From positions 62,001 through 126,000 of the forward strand of contig JADKBM010000016.1 in the NCBI GenBank assembly GCA_016715115.1: 64,000 nt of DNA. Reading direction: 5' to 3'. The notes beneath the pieces are model-generated. The model was not told the DNA's origin, ran no database searches, and saw only the letters and a program-made list of their open reading frames with translations. Positions within the stretch are counted from its first letter, which is position 1. Each line of letters begins with the position of its first letter. This document shows, one piece after another, positions 44,423-55,245 of the stretch. Source of the stretch: Acidobacteriota bacterium (lineage in GTDB: Bacteria > Acidobacteriota > Blastocatellia > Pyrinomonadales > Pyrinomonadaceae). The position numbers and the translations under genes are program-made.

Positions 44423-46696
44423 TCAGTCGGAGCGCACCAGACGGAAACCAATCGCTTTGTCGCGGTCCTTCGAGTCCTTGAAAACCCTGTACGTCGATGT
44501 CGAGCTCGAAGGATCTTTCTTGAGATCGAACGCGCCGCGCACCACCGAATGCGTTCTGCCGACCCGTTCTTCGACCTGCTGCGCCAAGTCCGAGCCTTTG
44601 TACGCTCGTGCCGGACTCGAGGTCCATTCCCAGACGTTTCCGACAAGATCAAGTACGCCCCATTTGTTCGCGCCCTCCGGCTTCGAGCCAACCGCGGCGA
44701 ATGTCAGGTCGCGTCTCACCTGCGCCTTGTCTTCGTACCAGGTATCGCCCCACGGATAAAGAACGTTGTCTCCACCGTTGCGTGCGGCGTATTCCCATTC
44801 GGTTTCGGTCGGAAGCCGATATGTCTTCCCATCGCTCTTCGAACGCCATTCCGCAAATGCCTTGACGTCGTCGAGATTGATGTAGCGAACCGGAAAATTC
44901 ATTTCCGCGGTCAGGGGCTTTGAGTTCTCCCAATTGCTCGGAACGGGATTGTAGCCGGTCGCCTGGACGAAAGCGAAATACTCCGCGTTCGTGACTTCCG
45001 TCTTATCCATCTCAAAGTCCTTCACTTCGACTTCGAATTCGGGTTTTTCAAGCGGGTCGCCGTCTTTGCGTCCCATCGTGAACTTTCCTCCGGAGATCTT
45101 GACCATTTCGGTCTTCACCGGCGGAAGATTCTGAGTGTTCGAGTTGCCTGAATTCGAGATACCATTGTTGCTTCCGGTCGTACCGGAACCGAACATCCCC
45201 ATTTTCCAAGCGGCGAACAATCCAACGGAAGTAAGTACCAATACGGCTGCGATTCCAATTATTCCAACGATCAGCGACGATTTGCCCCGGGTTGGGACCG
45301 CGTTTGGATAGCTTTGCTGGCCGGTCTGCCAATTCTGGGCGGCCGCGGTGTTCTGCATCGGAAACTGCGACTGTTGGTTGACCGGAAACTGGGATTGTTG
45401 GTTGGTTTGAGAAAGCCCGGAATTCGAAATGCTTCCGGACATCACCATCGTCGCCGCGCCCTCCGTCGGGCGCGGAATGCCCCCGCTGTCGTCCATCAAA
45501 CGCGCGACGACCTGCTGCGGTTGGCCGTCGCACACGACATCCGTCTCCCAATCGCGGAAACCGTCGTGACTGACTCGAATACGGTGATTTCCGCTTTGAA
45601 TTCCCTCGAGAAGCAGCCATCCGTCGTCGTGCGTCAGCCCGACGGCGATGTTGTCGATGAAAACACGCGACTTCGGCGGATCCGAGTGGATCTTGATCAT
45701 CGCCACCGGCAAGGCCGTTCCGGTCGAGTAACCGACCGTCGGTTGTGCGCCGGCGGATGCGTTCACCGCGTTGCGAAGTTCGTCGACGAGCTGTTCGACG
45801 GATTGCGTGCGGTTCTGGCGGTTTTTTTCGACCGAATGCCGGACCGCCTGTTCGATTTGAGGCGAAACCTGAACGCCGAGTTGCGCGAATGTCGGCGGCA
45901 GATCGCTGAGATGCTTCTTCATTATCGCCGGGATAGACGACCCCTTGAACGGCACATCGCCGGTCAGCATTTGAAAGAGCATCACGCCGAGACTGTAAAT
46001 GTCGGCACGGACGTCGGGCTCTTCGTCGGCCCACTGCTCCGGCGCCATATAATAAGGAGAGCCCATCAATCCGGTCGTCTGGGCCTGAATGAACGAGCCG
46101 AGCAATTCTCCGGATTTGATCTTGGCGAGTCCGAAATCTAGGATCTTCACGGCTTCCGACATTGATTTTTTGCCGGTGCAGATCATCACGTTGAGCGGCT
46201 TAAGGTCGCGGTGGACGATCCCCTGATGGTGCGCTGCGCCGACTCCCGCGCAGATCGCGGTCATTAGCTCAAGCGCGCGTTGAGGCGGAAGCCGGCCCTC
46301 GCGCGCGAGCAGATCGTGAAGCGATTCGCCCTCGACATACTCCATCACGAGAAACGGCATCGTTCCGAAAGCGACGCCGTAATCGGACACGCCGACCACG
46401 TTTTGATGTCTGATCGCGGCGGCGGCAAGCGCTTCCTGCCGAAAACGCGTGACCAGTTGCGGATCGTTGCCGACAAGATCGGGAAGGATGACCTTGATCG
46501 CATGCTGCGTTTTCAGATATGCGTGGCGCGCCTTATAAACAACGCCCATTCCGCCTTGTCCGAGCCGCCGTTCGAGATGATATTTTTCTTCAAGCACCGG
46601 CACGCCGCTGAGCGTCTGCATCGTTTGCATACCGTCATCGGGGCAGGTCGTCACTTCATCCGGGAAGCATCGCTTACATTTCTGGCACTCTTTCAT
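44423..46696 (-). CDS. Ser/Thr protein kinase with PEGA and formylglycine-generating-enzyme-like domains
   Basis: 757 residues. Zinc ribbon CQKC...CPDD at 4-20. Active kinase domain about 38-300: GQGGMGVVYKA, Lys in HAIKVI, HRDLKPLNV (162-170), DFGLA (187-191), APE (218-220). PEGA domain about 333-400. Gln/Asn-rich linker, then one membrane segment at 474-497, then a sulfatase-modifying-factor/FGE-like domain from about 528 (MVKISGGKFTMG, LPTETEWEYAARNGG, GVLDLVGNVWEWTSS, GFRLVRSD). The kinase is cytoplasmic and the FGE-like part external, so it may sense or bind something outside the membrane. FGE catalytic Cys residues are not evident, so this part is probably a binding module. Confidence 0.9.
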   Translation of the reverse strand: MKECQKCKRCFPDEVTTCPDDGMQTMQTLSGVPVLEEKYHLERRLGQGGMGVVYKARHAYLKTQHAIKVILPDLVGNDPQLVTRFRQEALAAAAIRHQNVVGVSDYGVAFGTMPFLVMEYVEGESLHDLLAREGRLPPQRALELMTAICAGVGAAHHQGIVHRDLKPLNVMICTGKKSMSEAVKILDFGLAKIKSGELLGSFIQAQTTGLMGSPYYMAPEQWADEEPDVRADIYSLGVMLFQMLTGDVPFKGSSIPAIMKKHLSDLPPTFAQLGVQVSPQIEQAVRHSVEKNRQNRTQSVEQLVDELRNAVNASAGAQPTVGYSTGTALPVAMIKIHSDPPKSRVFIDNIAVGLTHDDGWLLLEGIQSGNHRIRVSHDGFRDWETDVVCDGQPQQVVARLMDDSGGIPRPTEGAATMVMSGSISNSGLSQTNQQSQFPVNQQSQFPMQNTAAAQNWQTGQQSYPNAVPTRGKSSLIVGIIGIAAVLVLTSVGLFAAWKMGMFGSGTTGSNNGISNSGNSNTQNLPPVKTEMVKISGGKFTMGRKDGDPLEKPEFEVEVKDFEMDKTEVTNAEYFAFVQATGYNPVPSNWENSKPLTAEMNFPVRYINLDDVKAFAEWRSKSDGKTYRLPTETEWEYAARNGGDNVLYPWGDTWYEDKAQVRRDLTFAAVGSKPEGANKWGVLDLVGNVWEWTSSPARAYKGSDLAQQVEERVGRTHSVVRGAFDLKKDPSSSTSTYRVFKDSKDRDKAIGFRLVRSD

Positions 46697-46836
46697 TTTG
46701 AAATTGACGTCGGGCGGAACAGTGATCGCAACTATACACGCATAAAACCGGAAAGCGTCTGATTCAGAATCCGCTTTAAGATTTTAGTTTCTTTGCCATT
46801 ATCAATCAAGGCGAAAGAGTTGTGCAGACGAGAGTA

Positions 46837-46938
46837 ACACGTAAGAGTAACGCCCTCAGGCGTGATCAAGACACGTAAGAGTAACGCCTTCAGGCGTGAT
46901 CAAGGCCGAGACGCGTCACCCCTGAAGGCGTTACTCTT
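46837..46938. repeat. 34-bp tandem pair plus inverted copy
   Basis: Two adjacent 34-base units (46837-46870 and 46871-46904; ACACGTAAGAGTAACGCC onward) differ at one base. An inverted copy at 46915-46938 pairs with the second unit from 46877 over about 22 bases (AAGAGTAACGCCTTCAGG). This gives a stable hairpin about ten bases beyond the end of the prolyl oligopeptidase gene. It may act as a terminator or be a REP-like element. Confidence 0.8.
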
Positions 46939-46944
46939 GGGTCG

Positions 46945-49053
<2,109 letters not shown>

Positions 49054-49210
49054 AATCGAAACTCCTCAATGATAGTTTTTTGAAAATTATAGAGGATTTT
49101 CCGCCAAGATTCGACCCGCAAAAGGCCCGCCCCACCCAGACGGCACGGATTTGGATCCGCACGAGACGTTTCCGGGCCGCGGTCAACGGCGAAATGTAGG
49201 GATCACAAAA

Positions 49211-49245
49211 AGAAAAAAGGAGGCCGCCATTTTAGACGGCCTCCT
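49211..49245 (-). terminator. Intrinsic terminator of small secreted gene
   Basis: Perfect 9-bp stem (AGGAGGCCG 49218-49226, CGGCCTCCT 49237-49245) followed on the minus strand by TTTTTTCTTTTTG. It ends the transcript of the gene at 49282-49539. Confidence 0.88.
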
Positions 49246-49281
49246 GTGGAAGCTGGATCACGAGGGTGTTCGACGAATAAA

Positions 49282-49539
49282 CTAGTCGGACAAGATGATT
49301 CCGCAATTCGTCTCAACCGGTTCGTCGGCCGGCTTGATGTACACGATAACGCCGGTGAAATAGACGATCACCCCAGTGAAATAGACGATCACGCCGTTGT
49401 CGACCTTCGTCGTTTCCTTTGCCGTGCATTTGTCAGTTCCGGTGGCGTCTCCGAGGATGATGCCGGCGAAGCCCGTCGATACCTGCATAGCAAAAATACT
49501 GAGTAACATTATGACTGCCGCGATGTTTGTCTTTTTCAT
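49282..49539 (-). CDS. Small secreted repeat protein
   Basis: ATG at 49539 (MKKTNIAAVIMLLSIFAMQV) with a GGAG-like ribosome site and its own terminator. Signal peptide ends near residue 25, leaving about 60 residues: IILGDATGTDKCTAKETTK, then three tandem GVIVYFT-type heptads (21-base DNA repeats at about 49354-49395) and a tail with one more Cys (ETNCGIILSD). No family recognised. Two Cys could make a disulfide. Short size, repeats and an isolated transcription unit suggest a surface or secreted peptide. Confidence 0.65.
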   Translation of the reverse strand: MKKTNIAAVIMLLSIFAMQVSTGFAGIILGDATGTDKCTAKETTKVDNGVIVYFTGVIVYFTGVIVYIKPADEPVETNCGIILSD

Positions 49540-49924
49540 TTTCTTTCTCCTAAATCTGATATTTTCGATTTCTCTTGCCCGTATGTAGTGCAAAACCGAT
49601 GCCATTGGAGAATTCCGGTCAGACATTCCGCTAACTATCCTATTTACTTGATTTAGATAGTTCCCCAAGCAGATGGAGTTGACCCTGACTGTTGTGCTGT
49701 TCTGTTACATCTCTGGCGGGCCGTATTTGAACGGATTCGCTAACTATTTGATTCTAGGCGTGTTATATGTTTCGCGCTATGTGTCGGCGGTATCCACTGT
49801 ATAGTTGGGTAACATAACGCGTTTGAGGGTCCCTTATGATGCCGAACCGCTTCGGCATTGAGACAAAATGCGAAAAGCCCGCGGGGCAATGCGGGCTTTG
49901 TTCGCGGATTCCGGCTTGTGCTTT
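49540..49924. other. Promoter region and terminator hairpins
   Basis: Holds the upstream region of the small secreted gene, with an inverted pair AACTATC...GATAGTT at about 49632-49660, then AT-rich sequence. At 49841-49858 (TGCCGAACCGCTTCGGCA) and 49872-49897 (AAAGCCCGC/GCGGGCTTT) are two hairpins. The second lies about 30 bases after the GGDEF-EAL stop and probably terminates that transcript on the minus strand, though its T run is poor. Confidence 0.55.
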
Positions 49925-52168
49925 CTAGAATGCCGGAAGATTGAGTTCTTCGTTGACGGTGTCGCCGACATCGTCGACGCCGCCAAGGAACGTTGGCGGG
50001 AACCAGTTCGACTTCTGATACAGCAACTCGTCGATCTGCTCTTTCGGAAGCGGCTTCGAAAGCAGAAACCCCTGACCGTAGTCGCAGCCGAGATTCTGAA
50101 GAAGCGCGAGCTGGTTCTCGGTCTCGATGCCTTCCGCGATGACGCCCATCTGCAGATTCTTGGCAAGCGAGATGATGGTTTGTAAAATCTCGGAATTCTC
50201 GCCGTTGGCACCAACCGTGTAAACGAACGAGCGGTCGATCTTGAGCGTGTCAAACGGCAAAGAGTGCAGTTGGCTAAGACTCGAATAGCCCGTGCCGAAG
50301 TCGTCGATCGAGAGCTGAACGCCGAGGCTCTTCAGGTTCGAGAACATCCGCACGGTCTGATCGATGTCCTCCATCGCGGCGCTCTCCGTGATCTCGAGTT
50401 TGAGGCAAGCGGGTGAAACGCGCGCGTCCGAAATCGCGTCCTCGACATCGACCAACAAGCTCTGGAAGGCCATATGCCGGCCGGAGATATTGACGCTCAT
50501 CATCAGGTTGCGCGTCGCGTAACTGAACTTCTGCCATTCGGCGAGCTGCGCGCAGGTCCGTTTCAATAGCCACGTCGTGATCGGAATGATCTGACCGGTG
50601 TCTTCGGCGACGGGAATGAACTCGCCCGGCGAAATGAAACCGCGCTCGCGGTGAAACCAGCGGAGCAGCGCTTCGAAACCGATCAGCGAACCATCGGTCA
50701 GCGATATGATCGGCTGGTAGAAGATCGCCAGTTCGTCGCGTTCGATGGCGAAAGGCAGTTCGGATTCGATTCGCGCCAGCTGGACGAAACGTTCGCGGAG
50801 TTCCGGATTGAAGATCTCGACGCCCGACCCGCGATTCTTGGCGTGATGCATCGCGATGTCGGCGTCGCGAAGGACGTCCTCCGGCGTGTCGTATTCGAGA
50901 TCGCAAGGAGCGATGCCGATGTTGATCCCGATGTTGATCTTGTTGCCGGACAGCGAAAACGGTTGCGAGATCTTCTGATGGATCTTCCAAGCGACCTTTT
51001 CCGCTTTTTGGATGTTCGCCAGACCATTGAGAATGATCGCGAACTCGTCGCCTCCGAGCCGCGCCACGAGATCGGTCGGACGGACCGACTTCAGAAAACG
51101 TTTGGCGACGATCATCAGCACTTTGTCGCCGATGGTATGGCCGAGGCTGTCGTTGATCTTTTTGAAACGCGACAGGTCGATGAAGATCACGTGCGATTCG
51201 GTGCGCCCCGTTTTGGCTTTGTCGGCCAGAGCTTTGCGGAGGTCCTCCGCGAAATAGGCGCGGTTCGGAAGGCCGGTCAACGCATCGTGCATCGCGGCGT
51301 GTTCGAATTCTTGCCGGCTTTTGCGCAACGCGCGGCTCGTATCCTCTTCGATCTTGAGCAGAGTCGAAAGCTCGACGGCGTATTTTTCAGCTTCTTCGGC
51401 TCGGCGCGCGTCGGCTTCGGCACGTTCGCGCCCGGCCTGCTCCGCCTCGTTGATCGATTCGGTCATCTCGGCGATGGTCTTGCGGTAGGCGAAAAAGAAG
51501 ATCCCGAGCGCGACAATCGCGACCCCGATCGCGGCCGGATCCGAGTAACCCAGCAGTTTATAGAACACCGCCGCCAGCGCAGCCCCGACGAATTGTGTGA
51601 TAGCGATCGCCGAACCTTCCTCGATCCAGATCTTGAGGAAGGGTTTTCCGGATTTCAGCGCGTAGTAGGTCGCCGCGAAAAATGAAGTGAAAACAAACTG
51701 GAGTATCGCAAACGTTCCGAGCGTCGTGATCAAACTCGAAGTCGAAGCCGGATCGGCGTTGCCCCCGAAAACCCCTGCAAACTTCGTCGTCAGCGCGTAG
51801 GCGAGCGACATTGAAATGGCGACCATACCGACGCTGTAGCCGATCGCATAATCGCTGAAATCGAGCCCCTTGTACTTGAAGTAGAGACAGCTGATCAGCA
51901 TCTCGACCACGCCGGCGAAGATCGCCGCCTCGCCGCCATAGAGCAGATACACAAGGAATATCGCGGAGTCCGAGAAACTCAGGATAATGCTTGATTTCGG
52001 GAGATTGATACTGAGGCGCGGCGCGACCAGCACGGCGACCAAAAAAATGGCAAAGAAATTCCAGGTCAAATTCCGAAGGTCAAATCGTGTCAGGTAAAAT
52101 GCAAAAACCGCGCATCCTAAAACGGATACGGCAATTCTATACGTTCTTTCCGTGGTCTTTTTATTCAT
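49925..52168 (-). CDS. GGDEF-EAL protein with intact motifs
   Basis: 747 residues. N-terminal membrane region with six to seven helices (MASE-like, about 10-230), a coiled-coil linker (EAEQAGRERAEADARRAEEA), GGDEF domain with intact GGDEF and an I-site RxxD five residues earlier (RPTDLVARLGGDEF), then EAL domain with intact EAL (FEALLRW), NISGRH, ITESAAM and DDFGTGYSSLSQLH. It could make or break c-di-GMP. The next gene upstream on the same strand is a paralogue with a degenerate GGDEF. Confidence 0.9.
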   Translation of the reverse strand: MNKKTTERTYRIAVSVLGCAVFAFYLTRFDLRNLTWNFFAIFLVAVLVAPRLSINLPKSSIILSFSDSAIFLVYLLYGGEAAIFAGVVEMLISCLYFKYKGLDFSDYAIGYSVGMVAISMSLAYALTTKFAGVFGGNADPASTSSLITTLGTFAILQFVFTSFFAATYYALKSGKPFLKIWIEEGSAIAITQFVGAALAAVFYKLLGYSDPAAIGVAIVALGIFFFAYRKTIAEMTESINEAEQAGRERAEADARRAEEAEKYAVELSTLLKIEEDTSRALRKSRQEFEHAAMHDALTGLPNRAYFAEDLRKALADKAKTGRTESHVIFIDLSRFKKINDSLGHTIGDKVLMIVAKRFLKSVRPTDLVARLGGDEFAIILNGLANIQKAEKVAWKIHQKISQPFSLSGNKINIGINIGIAPCDLEYDTPEDVLRDADIAMHHAKNRGSGVEIFNPELRERFVQLARIESELPFAIERDELAIFYQPIISLTDGSLIGFEALLRWFHRERGFISPGEFIPVAEDTGQIIPITTWLLKRTCAQLAEWQKFSYATRNLMMSVNISGRHMAFQSLLVDVEDAISDARVSPACLKLEITESAAMEDIDQTVRMFSNLKSLGVQLSIDDFGTGYSSLSQLHSLPFDTLKIDRSFVYTVGANGENSEILQTIISLAKNLQMGVIAEGIETENQLALLQNLGCDYGQGFLLSKPLPKEQIDELLYQKSNWFPPTFLGGVDDVGDTVNEELNLPAF

Positions 52169-52553
52169 CGGGCGAGAGTCCGGAGCTGGGTAGGCGATTC
52201 GATAGAACGGAGCGCCTCAATTAGGTTACCACTTTCCGACACGAAAATTCCACAACTATTTGCTTGGCGTCAACGCCGCTGGAATTGGACTCGAGAACGA
52301 GTGAAGATTGGATAAATTTGATTCTATCTGCCCTTGCTGAATCGTCGTTAGCGCGTAATTTGGTCTTGAGAAAACTGAACCGTTCGTTGGGCGACGCCGA
52401 CTAACGATTCGGAACTTAGACCGGTGGGTGAACGGCGACCGCATCGGTCACGATTGCAGGATTGACGCGCAATTGTCCGGCGGCGAACAAACTGATCTCA
52501 CTCGCAAACTCGCAACGGATTCTCGGCCTGCGAACGGAACCGCTTCGACCAAT
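52169..52553. other. Intergenic stretch, no gene seen
   Basis: Separates the two GGDEF-EAL genes. No coding frame on the minus strand, no hairpin with a T run, no recognised riboswitch. Confidence 0.4.
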
Positions 52554-54779
52554 TCACTTGGCCAGTCTCAACCTCGAAAACTCGCGGTTTTGGGCTACGA
52601 CCGCCGGGTTATTGTCGGGAATAATGTTCTGCCAACGGGACTTGTCGTCGAGAACCGTCGTCGCTTCGTCGACCGGAACCGGGCGCGAGAAGAGGTAGCC
52701 CTGGCCGTATTCGCAACCGAGAATCCGAAGCTGATGCAGTTGGTGGATCGTCTCGATGCCTTCGGCCACGATGTTCAAACCGAGTGTCTTGCCGAGCGCG
52801 ATGACCGTTCGCACGATCTCGCCATTCTCGGTTCCGTCCTCCATCGACCCGACGAACGAGCGGTCGACTTTCAGCATATCGATGGGGAATCGGTGCAGAT
52901 AGCTGAAAGATGAGTAACCGGTGCCGAAGTCGTCGATCGAAAGCTGCAGGCCGAGCGCGCGCAGATTCTTCAAAAGCGCGATCGCCGTTTCGGCGTTTTC
53001 CATAACGGCGCTCTCGGTGATCTCGAGTTTCAGCGTCGCCGGGTTGATCGTCGTTTCGACAATTATGCGACGGACTTGTTCAACCATATCGCTATGGGCA
53101 AAGTGCTTGCCCGAAAGGTTGACGCTTATCATCAACGAGGCGTTTTCCGGATCCCGGTTTTGCCATTCGACCGTCTGGGCACAGGCTTTTTGGAGAATCC
53201 AGAGCGTCAGCGGCACGATCAGACCGGTTTCCTCTGCAACGGGAATGAACTCGGAAGGCGGAATGATTCCGCGCTGCGGATGGTTCCAACGCATCAGCGC
53301 TTCGAAGCCGTTAAGTTTCATCGTCGCCAAATCAACGATCGGTTGATAAAAGACCGAGAGTTCGTTTCGCTCGATCGCGGACCGAAGGTCGGTTTCGAGC
53401 TGGAGGAGCGTCACGGCGCGCAGATGCATCGTTTGATCGAAGACGATGTGATCCTTGTCGTTCTCCTTGGCGTGATACATAGCGATGTCGGCGTCACGCA
53501 GAATATCTTCCGCATCCTCATACGTCACGTTGCAGATCGAGATTCCGATGCTCGCATCCGTGAACACCTGGCGGCCGGCGATCGTGAATGGCTTTTGGAT
53601 CCGGCGATGGATCAACTGTGCGAACTGAACCGCATCGTCGGCCATCCTTATATTGCTTAGGATGATCCCGAAGGCGTCTCCGCTGAACCGAGCGACGAGA
53701 TCGTTCTCGCGAATCATCGACGTGAGCCTTTTCGCGACGTGAGAGATCAGCCGATCTCCGACCGAATGACCGAGACTTTCGTTGATCGTCTTGAACCGGT
53801 TGAGGTCGAGTGAAAGCACCGCGAAGGTTCGATTCGGCGTGTGCTTGAATTTCTCGAGCAAGAACTTGAGCGTTTCGATAAACAAACTGCGATTCGGAAG
53901 GTCCGTCAGCTGATCGTGAAACGCGGCATGGCGATATTTCTCGCGGCTTTCGCGCAATTCGCCGCTGGTTTTTTCCTGTTCCCGGATGTAGTGCTGCAAC
54001 TCCTCGATATGACGCTCAGCCTGCTCGGCTCGATCCCGTTCTGATTGCTCTGCTTTCGCCGACGACGATTTAAGCTCCTCGATGTAGCGCCGGTATGTAA
54101 GGAAGACAACTACCGCCACGCCGAGAGCGACCGCGATCAGGACCGGCTCAAGATTATCGAGAGCTTTGATGATGATCGCCGCCAGAAATCCGCCAGTGAG
54201 GAACATCAGCAGCGCATTGAAACAATACTCGTACCAAACCTTCCAGATCGGCCTGTCAGAGCGGAGCGCGGCAAACACCGCGACGAACAACGAGTTGACC
54301 AGAAATTGAGTTCCGACCATCAGACACATCAGAGTCACGAACTCGGTCGGTGTCGTTGTTTGCGACGCGGACTTGATGCTCGGAAAAACCGTGCGTGCGA
54401 CGATTACGGTGACGAGAGTCGCGACGGAGGCGATCGAGCAATTCAAAAGCAACGTTCGCAATCCGATCGGGACGCCCTTCCGCTTGAGATTGAGCGATGT
54501 GTAAACCGATTCGACGGCCGCGACGACAATGCCGACCTCGCCGCCGTAAAGCAAAAGCGCGACGAATATCACAGAATCGGAGATCGTAAAGTGAATCTTG
54601 GTTCGCGGCAGCTGAACCTGGAGAAACGTCGTCAGCACGATCGCGGCGGCTGTGAACCACAGAAAGCGGTTGTCGACGATTGAAAACGGAAATCGAACGA
54701 TCGCAAACGCAAGAGCAGCGGCGCCAAGCGCGACCGTCGTCCACAAGAGTGCTTCGTTTACTTTTTCTTTTGCTGTCAC
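52554..54779 (-). CDS. GGDEF-EAL protein with degenerate GGDEF
   Basis: 741 residues, GTG start at 54779 without a good ribosome site. The domain plan equals its neighbour: N-terminal membrane helices, coiled-coil, GGDEF, EAL. The diguanylate-cyclase motif reads SGDAF (RENDLVARFSGDAFGII), so cyclase activity is unlikely, although the RxxD I-site is kept. The EAL motif is intact (FEALMRW), as are NLSGKH, ITESAVM and DDFGTGYSSFSYLH, so it is probably a phosphodiesterase with a sensory GGDEF. Confidence 0.88.
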   Translation of the reverse strand: MTAKEKVNEALLWTTVALGAAALAFAIVRFPFSIVDNRFLWFTAAAIVLTTFLQVQLPRTKIHFTISDSVIFVALLLYGGEVGIVVAAVESVYTSLNLKRKGVPIGLRTLLLNCSIASVATLVTVIVARTVFPSIKSASQTTTPTEFVTLMCLMVGTQFLVNSLFVAVFAALRSDRPIWKVWYEYCFNALLMFLTGGFLAAIIIKALDNLEPVLIAVALGVAVVVFLTYRRYIEELKSSSAKAEQSERDRAEQAERHIEELQHYIREQEKTSGELRESREKYRHAAFHDQLTDLPNRSLFIETLKFLLEKFKHTPNRTFAVLSLDLNRFKTINESLGHSVGDRLISHVAKRLTSMIRENDLVARFSGDAFGIILSNIRMADDAVQFAQLIHRRIQKPFTIAGRQVFTDASIGISICNVTYEDAEDILRDADIAMYHAKENDKDHIVFDQTMHLRAVTLLQLETDLRSAIERNELSVFYQPIVDLATMKLNGFEALMRWNHPQRGIIPPSEFIPVAEETGLIVPLTLWILQKACAQTVEWQNRDPENASLMISVNLSGKHFAHSDMVEQVRRIIVETTINPATLKLEITESAVMENAETAIALLKNLRALGLQLSIDDFGTGYSSFSYLHRFPIDMLKVDRSFVGSMEDGTENGEIVRTVIALGKTLGLNIVAEGIETIHQLHQLRILGCEYGQGYLFSRPVPVDEATTVLDDKSRWQNIIPDNNPAVVAQNREFSRLRLAK

Positions 54780-55245
54780 AATAAATGCGATCGAATCGAT
54801 GGCCTCGGGAAAGATCCGAATAAAGGGCGAGGACTTGCGCCCGAAAATCGGGCCGAACTTTGTCCAGTGTTAGTATATGTTGAAACTGGTTGTGCTGACA
54901 AGAAATTTTCTTTCAGGATTCGACAAAAATCGACGCTTTCATCAGGTGCGTCCGCGAATCCTCAGTTCATACGCCGGAGCAAACTTGGGGGACCTTGTCC
55001 GTTTCGTATTCGGCGCCTCAGAATTTCGACATCCGGCGTTAACAGAAATCCCGCCCGCAGACTTGTAAGCAATGTCGGTGCCACATCCCAATTCGCCGCT
55101 CAAACATTGAGTATACGGAGTTTAGCGGCTTCGATGTTACGCGATTGTTCGATCTCCTTCGACCCCGTTGAGCAAAAGTCGGTCAAAATGAAAGAAGCGG
55201 CCGACTATTCCGTCGAACCGCTTCCTCACACAAAATCAAGGGCCG
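54780..55245. other. Intergenic stretch, no gene seen
   Basis: Between the second GGDEF-EAL gene and the oligopeptidase B gene on the same strand. AT-rich near 54890, otherwise no recognised feature. Short open frames here lack ribosome sites and coding character. Confidence 0.4.
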
